The translations under genes and the position numbers were made by a program. The notes beneath the pieces are model-generated. The model was given only the letters and a program-made list of their open reading frames with translations, did not search any database and was not told the origin of the DNA. This document shows positions 59,870 to 64,000 of a stretch of 64,000 nucleotides of DNA, one piece after another. Source of the DNA: an uncultured Bacteroidales bacterium (GTDB taxonomy: Bacteria; Bacteroidota; Bacteroidia; Bacteroidales; UBA932); the NCBI GenBank assembly GCA_949286415.1, contig CASEBV010000005.1:1-64000 (forward strand), written 5' to 3'. Within the stretch, counting starts at the first letter, position 1. Every line of letters starts with the position of its first letter.

Positions 59870-59940
59870 TTGACATCATATCAATTAAAAAACTATATTT
59901 GCACAGGTATTAACAATACTGTTAAACAATATTGTTAAAC
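59870..59940 (+). promoter_or_regulatory. Promoter and operators of the tetR-like gene
   Basis: TTG at 59870-59872, 21-nt spacer, TATATTTG at 59894-59901. Right at the expected start point lie the palindrome TTAACA-atac-TGTTAA (59910-59925) and a second dyad around ACAATATTGT (59926-59935). They form a 13-bp tandem repeat, AATACTGTTAAAC / AATATTGTTAAAC. This is the position for autorepression by the encoded TetR protein. Confidence 0.75.
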
Positions 59941-60006
59941 ACATCTGTGAATATAAACATATCTGTGAATATGGAGACATTTGTGAATAAGGGGAAATCT
60001 GAGAAT

Positions 60007-60636
60007 ATGGAGAGCCGGGAGCCGAAGCACAAGGAGCAGGCAATAATGGAAGCGGCTGAGGAACTTTTTCTTGAGATGGGATACAATCAGGCCACGACCA
60101 CCCTGATTGCGAAAAGGGCCGGGGTCACGCATGCCATGCTCCATTATTATTTCAGGACCAAGGAACATGTCTTCATGAAGGTGCTGGAGAAGATTCTCGG
60201 AGAACTGATGCAGTCGTTCCGTCCTGTGATGTCCAGGGACGAACCTTTCTGGGAGACCCTTGAAAAAGGTATTTCAACTCATTTTGATTTCCTTGCGGAG
60301 CATCCGCGCTTTGTCCCATTCCTCTATGACACGATGATTCACAATCCCGAACTCATAGACCGCATGAAGGAGAATTTCCTTCCGGTCATGGAGAGAGTGT
60401 TCAAGTTCCATGTCGGACGGATACAGGAAGAGATTGCAAGCGGCAGAATCTGCCGGATAGACCCGGTGCAGCTGATGGCAGACATTGTGACCCTGAACCT
60501 GTCCGCATTCCTGCTGATGCCTGTGGCCGGCAGGCTGACCGGAGTCGCCCCGGACGCACTTGATAATCCGTTCCTTGAGGCCCGGAAGGCTGAAATAATA
60601 GCCCTTGTCAGATACAGGCTGTACGGGAAGCTCTGA
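60007..60636 (+). CDS. TetR-family repressor
   Basis: A 209-residue regulator from the ATG at 60007 (MESREPKHKEQAIMEAAEEL). The DNA-binding helices are ATTTLIAKRAGVTHAMLHYY followed by FRTKEHVFMKVLE. The C-terminal ligand-binding domain is helical. The upstream in-frame codons cover three degenerate ACATNTGTGAATA repeats and are unlikely to be protein. It precedes the efflux genes by 71 bases and probably represses them and itself through the palindromes at 59910-59940. Confidence 0.92.
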   Translation: MESREPKHKEQAIMEAAEELFLEMGYNQATTTLIAKRAGVTHAMLHYYFRTKEHVFMKVLEKILGELMQSFRPVMSRDEPFWETLEKGISTHFDFLAEHPRFVPFLYDTMIHNPELIDRMKENFLPVMERVFKFHVGRIQEEIASGRICRIDPVQLMADIVTLNLSAFLLMPVAGRLTGVAPDALDNPFLEARKAEIIALVRYRLYGKL

Positions 60637-60707
60637 TGTCCGGGGCAAAGCGGATGTAATCCTGCGATATGACAGTTTCTGCTATATAACAGTTATGAGT
60701 ATGTAAT

Positions 60708-61991
60708 ATGACAGTTATGAGTATTGTGAAAAAACTTGAATACATTGCTGCTCTGCTGCTTGCCTCTCTGGCCCTCCAGCGGCAGGCCGGGGCGCAGGTG
60801 ACAATCGACAGCTGCATGAGGATGGCGAGGGAGAATTATCCGCAGATCCGGCAGCTCAATCTCATAGAGGAGGCTTCCCGCTATGAGATTGCATCCATTG
60901 CGAAGTCCTGGCTCCCGCATCTGAACATCTCCGGCAAGGCCACATATCAGTCCGATGTGGTGGAGATGCCGTTCGACATCCAGGGGTTCACATTTGACCT
61001 GCCTCATGACCAGTATTCCCTTGTCGGGGAAATCAGCCAGACCATCTGGGACGGCGGCACGACCGGAAGCCAGAAGGATGTGGCTGCGTCCGGTGCCAGG
61101 GTGCAGAAGGAGCAGGTGGAGGTTTCCCTCTATGCGATAAATGAGAGGGTGGAAAAAATATTCCTCGGGATTCTGCTCTATGACGGACAGCTGAAGCAGA
61201 ACGGCATATTGATGCAAAGCCTGGAGAGAAATGCGCGGCAGGCACAGGCATGCATCGAGAGCGGCACGGCCTACCGTTCCGACCTTGAGATGATAGAGGT
61301 GAATATCCTCAATTGCGAGCAGCAGAGGGAGGAACTGGAGAAAGACCGCAGCACATATGTGGCAATGCTTGAAAAGTTCACGGGAACCAGTCTCGCAGGG
61401 CAGGAATTCGTTGTGCCGGATGAAAACGCAGACTGGCTCATGCGGGATGACATCCTGAGGCCTGAGCTCGGCCTGTATGACGCCCAGCTTCAGCAGCAGG
61501 AGGCCATGGTCCGCCAGCTCAACTCGAAAATCTCCCCGAAATTTTCCCTTTCCCTGCAGGGTGGGGTCGGACGGCCGGGCCTGAACATATTGGAAAATAC
61601 TTTCCAGCCGTACTGGACGGCAGGAGTCAGGATGTCCTGGGACATAGGCGCCCTGTATACGAGAAAGGATGAGAAGCGCAAGCTTGACGCCCAGATCAGG
61701 AAAATAGAGTCGGACAGGGAGACATTCCTGTTCAATACCGGGCTTGATGCCGCCCAGATGAGGAGTTCCGTCGACAAGGCAAGGGCTCTGCTGGAGCGAG
61801 ACAAGAAAATAATAGCACTGAGGGAATCGATCCGTTCCGCCGGCGAGGAGCAGTACCGCAACGGTGTCATCACCATGACTGACCTGATGTCCAGGATAGA
61901 CGACGAATACAATGCCAGGGTGGCCGAGTCCATCCACAGAATCCAGCTCCTCATGGCCATCTACGACCTCAGGAACTGTATGGGATACTGA
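60708..61991 (+). CDS. TolC-like outer-membrane efflux protein
   Basis: A 427-residue protein with a signal-like N-terminus (LEYIAALLLASLALQRQAGA, cut near QAGAQ). Long helical stretches with TolC-type heptads follow (VTIDSCMRMARENYPQIRQL; NEARQAQACIESGTAYRSDL-like region), and a duplicated helix-barrel layout is apparent. It is the outer-membrane channel of the operon with the membrane-fusion lipoprotein and ABC ATPase downstream. Confidence 0.88.
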   Translation: MTVMSIVKKLEYIAALLLASLALQRQAGAQVTIDSCMRMARENYPQIRQLNLIEEASRYEIASIAKSWLPHLNISGKATYQSDVVEMPFDIQGFTFDLPHDQYSLVGEISQTIWDGGTTGSQKDVAASGARVQKEQVEVSLYAINERVEKIFLGILLYDGQLKQNGILMQSLERNARQAQACIESGTAYRSDLEMIEVNILNCEQQREELEKDRSTYVAMLEKFTGTSLAGQEFVVPDENADWLMRDDILRPELGLYDAQLQQQEAMVRQLNSKISPKFSLSLQGGVGRPGLNILENTFQPYWTAGVRMSWDIGALYTRKDEKRKLDAQIRKIESDRETFLFNTGLDAAQMRSSVDKARALLERDKKIIALRESIRSAGEEQYRNGVITMTDLMSRIDDEYNARVAESIHRIQLLMAIYDLRNCMGY

Positions 61992-62034
61992 TAAGAATTT
62001 GTACTGTTATAACCATCTGCATTGGCCGGACATG

Positions 62035-62136
62035 AAAAGGTCCGTGCCGGCGTGGCCGCCCGTGGCCTCGTGAACGGGCGGGACCCGCGCCCGCGTGGGA
62101 GGGATTTACCGCACGGACCTTTTTATGTCCGGTGCG
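62035..62136 (+). terminator. Structured element with terminator between tolC-like and hlyD-like genes
   Basis: AAAAGGTCCGTGC (62035-62047) pairs with GCACGGACCTTTTT (62121-62134). A GCCCGT / ACGGGC hairpin lies within. The outer stem ends in a T-run, so this could be a partial terminator or an attenuator inside the operon. Confidence 0.5.
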
Positions 62137-62166
62137 CCAAAGGATAAACCGTTAAAATTATATTTT

Positions 62167-63069
62167 ATGAAATCACATGCAGTCAATGCGGCGCTGGCCG
62201 CCGCTGCTCTCCTTTCCGCCGCCGGATGCGGCATGAGGGAACCTGATTACGATGCCTGCGGACAGATAAATGCGACGGAGGTGATTGTTTCTGCGGAAAG
62301 CAGCGGAAGAATCATCCGCTTTTCTGTCACGGAAGGAGACAGGCTGAAGGCCGGCGAATGTGCCGGGCAGATAGATTCCGTGCAGACATGGCTCCAGAAA
62401 GAGGAATTGCTCAGCAGGAAGAAAAGCGCGGAAGTGAAGCTTGTGGACATAGAATGCCAGACCCGCGCCCAGTATGCCCGGTTAGAGAATCTGAGAAACG
62501 AGCTGAAGCGTTCCCGTGACCTGCTTGAAAAAGATGCCGGGACACAGAAACAGGTCGATGACCTCGAGTCGGAAATCAGTGTCCTGGAAGGGCAGATAGC
62601 CGCTGCGGAACAGAATTACAGTCAGAACAACGAGAGTGTCAGAGCCGAGATGGCCACTCTTGATGTCCAGATTGCCCAGGCCGGGGACAAGCTCAGGAAA
62701 TGCCGGATAATTGCTCCCGTTTCGGGGACAGTCCTTGAGAAATATGCCGAGGAAGGGGAGAGCGTCACTTCCGGACGGCAGTTGTTCAAAATCGCAGACA
62801 TGGACAATCTCTATGTCAAGGCATACTTCTCTTCGGCCCGGCTTGCGGACCTTCATGTCGGGAACACGGTGAAAGTCATTCCGGACGACGGGACTGCAAA
62901 GCCGGCGGAGTACGAAGGCAGGGTGACATGGATTTCCGATGAGGCAGAATTCACCCCGAAAAACATCCAGACCCGTGATGAGCGGGCTGACCTCGTATAT
63001 GCGGTAAAGGTGGCGGTCAGGAATGACGGCGGCCTCAGGCTCGGGATGTACGCCTATGTCGTCATTTAG
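62167..63069 (+). CDS. HlyD-type membrane-fusion lipoprotein
   Basis: A 300-residue periplasmic adaptor. The ATG at 62167 gives a lipoprotein signal (ALAAAALLSAAGC). The biotinyl-lipoyl domain is split by a coiled coil: VIVSAESSGRIIRFSVTEGD, then the helices KKSAEVKLVDIECQTRAQYA and DDLESEISVLEGQIAAAEQN, then CRIIAPVSGTVLEKYAEEGE. A beta-barrel with ARLADLHVGNTVKVIPDDG follows. It connects the ABC transporter in the inner membrane with the TolC-like channel, as in YbhG and MacA. Confidence 0.92.
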   Translation: MKSHAVNAALAAAALLSAAGCGMREPDYDACGQINATEVIVSAESSGRIIRFSVTEGDRLKAGECAGQIDSVQTWLQKEELLSRKKSAEVKLVDIECQTRAQYARLENLRNELKRSRDLLEKDAGTQKQVDDLESEISVLEGQIAAAEQNYSQNNESVRAEMATLDVQIAQAGDKLRKCRIIAPVSGTVLEKYAEEGESVTSGRQLFKIADMDNLYVKAYFSSARLADLHVGNTVKVIPDDGTAKPAEYEGRVTWISDEAEFTPKNIQTRDERADLVYAVKVAVRNDGGLRLGMYAYVVI

Positions 63070-63127
63070 TCATTGTCTCCGTCAGAAATAATTGCAGGCT
63101 AAGGGAAATAATTTCAGGTTAAGAAAA

Positions 63128-64000
63128 ATGAATGCCATAGAAATAGACAGCATATCCAAGAGCTATGGGGAAGCCAGGGCTCTGCGGGATGTCTCCCTGA
63201 CAGTGAATCAGGGCGAAATCTTCGGCCTGATAGGTCCTGACGGGGCGGGGAAGACCACCCTGTTCCGCATCATGACCACCCTGATGCTGGCTGATTCCGG
63301 TTCCGGAAAAGTCTGCGGACTGGACATAGTGAAGGACTTTGCCCGTCTGCGACGCATCATAGGATATATGCCCGGCCGGTTTTCCCTCTATCAGGACCTG
63401 AGCGTCAGGGAGAACCTGGACTATTTTGCCACTCTCTTCGGAACCACCGTCAGGGACAATTATGAAAATATAAAGGAAATATATTCTCAGATAGAACCGT
63501 TCGCAGACCGCAGGGCCGGGAAACTCTCCGGCGGCATGAAGCAGAAGCTGGCACTCTGCTGTGCCCTCGTGCACAAGCCTTCGGTCCTGTTCCTGGACGA
63601 GCCGACCACTGGCGTGGATGCCGTCAGCCGCAAGGATTTCTGGACAATGCTCGCCAGAATCAAGTCTTCGGGGGTGACGGTGTTCGTCTCCACCCCATAT
63701 ATGGATGAGGCGGCGATGTGTGACAGGCTTGCCCTCATAAGGGACGGCGTTATAATAGGGACGGGCACTCCGGAAGAAATCATTTCCGGATTTCCGTTCA
63801 GGCTGCTTTCAGTAAAGGGAAGACGGATGTATCCGCTCCTGAAGCAGCTCCGGAAAACGGACGGTGTCATAAGCTGCTTTTCTTTCGGGGACTCCCATCA
63901 TGTGACATATAATCCGGAAGTAACCGGAAAAGACCGGGTTCTTGCCGGACTTGCTGAAGCCGGCTTCCCAGACTGTACGGCAAGGGAAATCAGCCCCGGG
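63128..64000 (+). CDS. ABC transporter ATPase, truncated by window edge
   Basis: Open from the ATG at 63128 to the last base (291 codons, no stop). Residues show Walker A (LIGPDGAGKTTLF), the Q-loop region (IGYMPGRFSLYQDLSVRENL), signature KLSGGMKQKLALC, Walker B SVLFLDEPTTGVDAVSRKDF and the switch region VFVSTPYMDEAAMCDRL. The position after tolC- and hlyD-like genes fits YbhF-type ABC-2 exporters; those proteins carry two ATPase halves, so a second half or permeases may follow outside. Confidence 0.9.
   Translation, partial: MNAIEIDSISKSYGEARALRDVSLTVNQGEIFGLIGPDGAGKTTLFRIMTTLMLADSGSGKVCGLDIVKDFARLRRIIGYMPGRFSLYQDLSVRENLDYFATLFGTTVRDNYENIKEIYSQIEPFADRRAGKLSGGMKQKLALCCALVHKPSVLFLDEPTTGVDAVSRKDFWTMLARIKSSGVTVFVSTPYMDEAAMCDRLALIRDGVIIGTGTPEEIISGFPFRLLSVKGRRMYPLLKQLRKTDGVISCFSFGDSHHVTYNPEVTGKDRVLAGLAEAGFPDCTAREISPG

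Overview
The window comes from a Bacteroidota chromosome, most likely order Bacteroidales. Promoters repeatedly match the Bacteroidota pattern TTTG/TTG, a 19-21 nt spacer, then TAnnTTTG (tRNA-Gln, rpmH, the tetR-like gene and several phage cassettes). The gene content also fits: a GH97 SusB-type glucosidase, a DUF2795 protein, PepSY-like periplasmic proteins, and HtpG and ECF sigma types common in the group. I cannot name a genus.

1-23.8 kb is the right-hand part of a tailed prophage that continues left of the window. Tail genes (tape measure, two large baseplate or tail-tip proteins, two paralogous fibre-like proteins) are followed by a lysis-type block (membrane proteins, an HELGH membrane protein, a spanin-like protein). 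Next come four small self-contained transcription units: a HigB/HigA-type pair, a minus-strand pair of tiny membrane proteins, a unit with an elaborate 5' leader, and a DUF5053 unit. A long non-coding tract filled with GTACG repeats follows, then protease, capsid, tube-like protein and terminase. A tyrosine integrase abuts a tRNA-Gln(TTG) gene, which is the likely attachment site.

23.8-41.5 kb is ordinary chromosome. It carries a YqaA-type membrane protein, tadA, rpmH, rsmG, an ECF sigma factor, polA with a degenerate proofreading domain, a FecCD-type permease plus ATPase, a two-component system with a PepSY-like protein, a GH97 lipoprotein, a small barrel protein and lipoprotein, htpG, a flavin reductase-like protein, an N-terminally shortened esterase and folE.

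41.7-56.7 kb is an AT-richer accessory zone. The DUF2795 gene ends with codons for FFNEEEY-stop. The same 24-bp gene end recurs, slightly diverged, at 48,775 and 56,585 inside two roughly 250-bp direct repeats. I read this as two tandem defence islands stacked at the 3' end of the DUF2795 gene. Island 1 holds an IS66 insertion (perfect 8-bp target duplication, broken transposase) and an overlapping pair of DUF262 (GmrSD-type) genes. Island 2 holds an XRE regulator, a cytosine methyltransferase, an McrB-like GTPase, a LlaJI/McrC-like nuclease, an AlbA_2/Schlafen-type protein and a decayed vsr gene. No integrase is visible in either island.

57-64 kb returns to core-like genes: a GNAT acetyltransferase, a thiamine unit (ThiE, a Thi4 with His in place of the sulfur-donor Cys, and a second ThiE/TenI-like protein), then a tetR-like regulator with palindromic operators ahead of a TolC-HlyD-ABC efflux operon that runs off the right edge. 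An 80-bp palindromic repeat occurs in opposite orientations on either side of the acetyltransferase/thiamine block.
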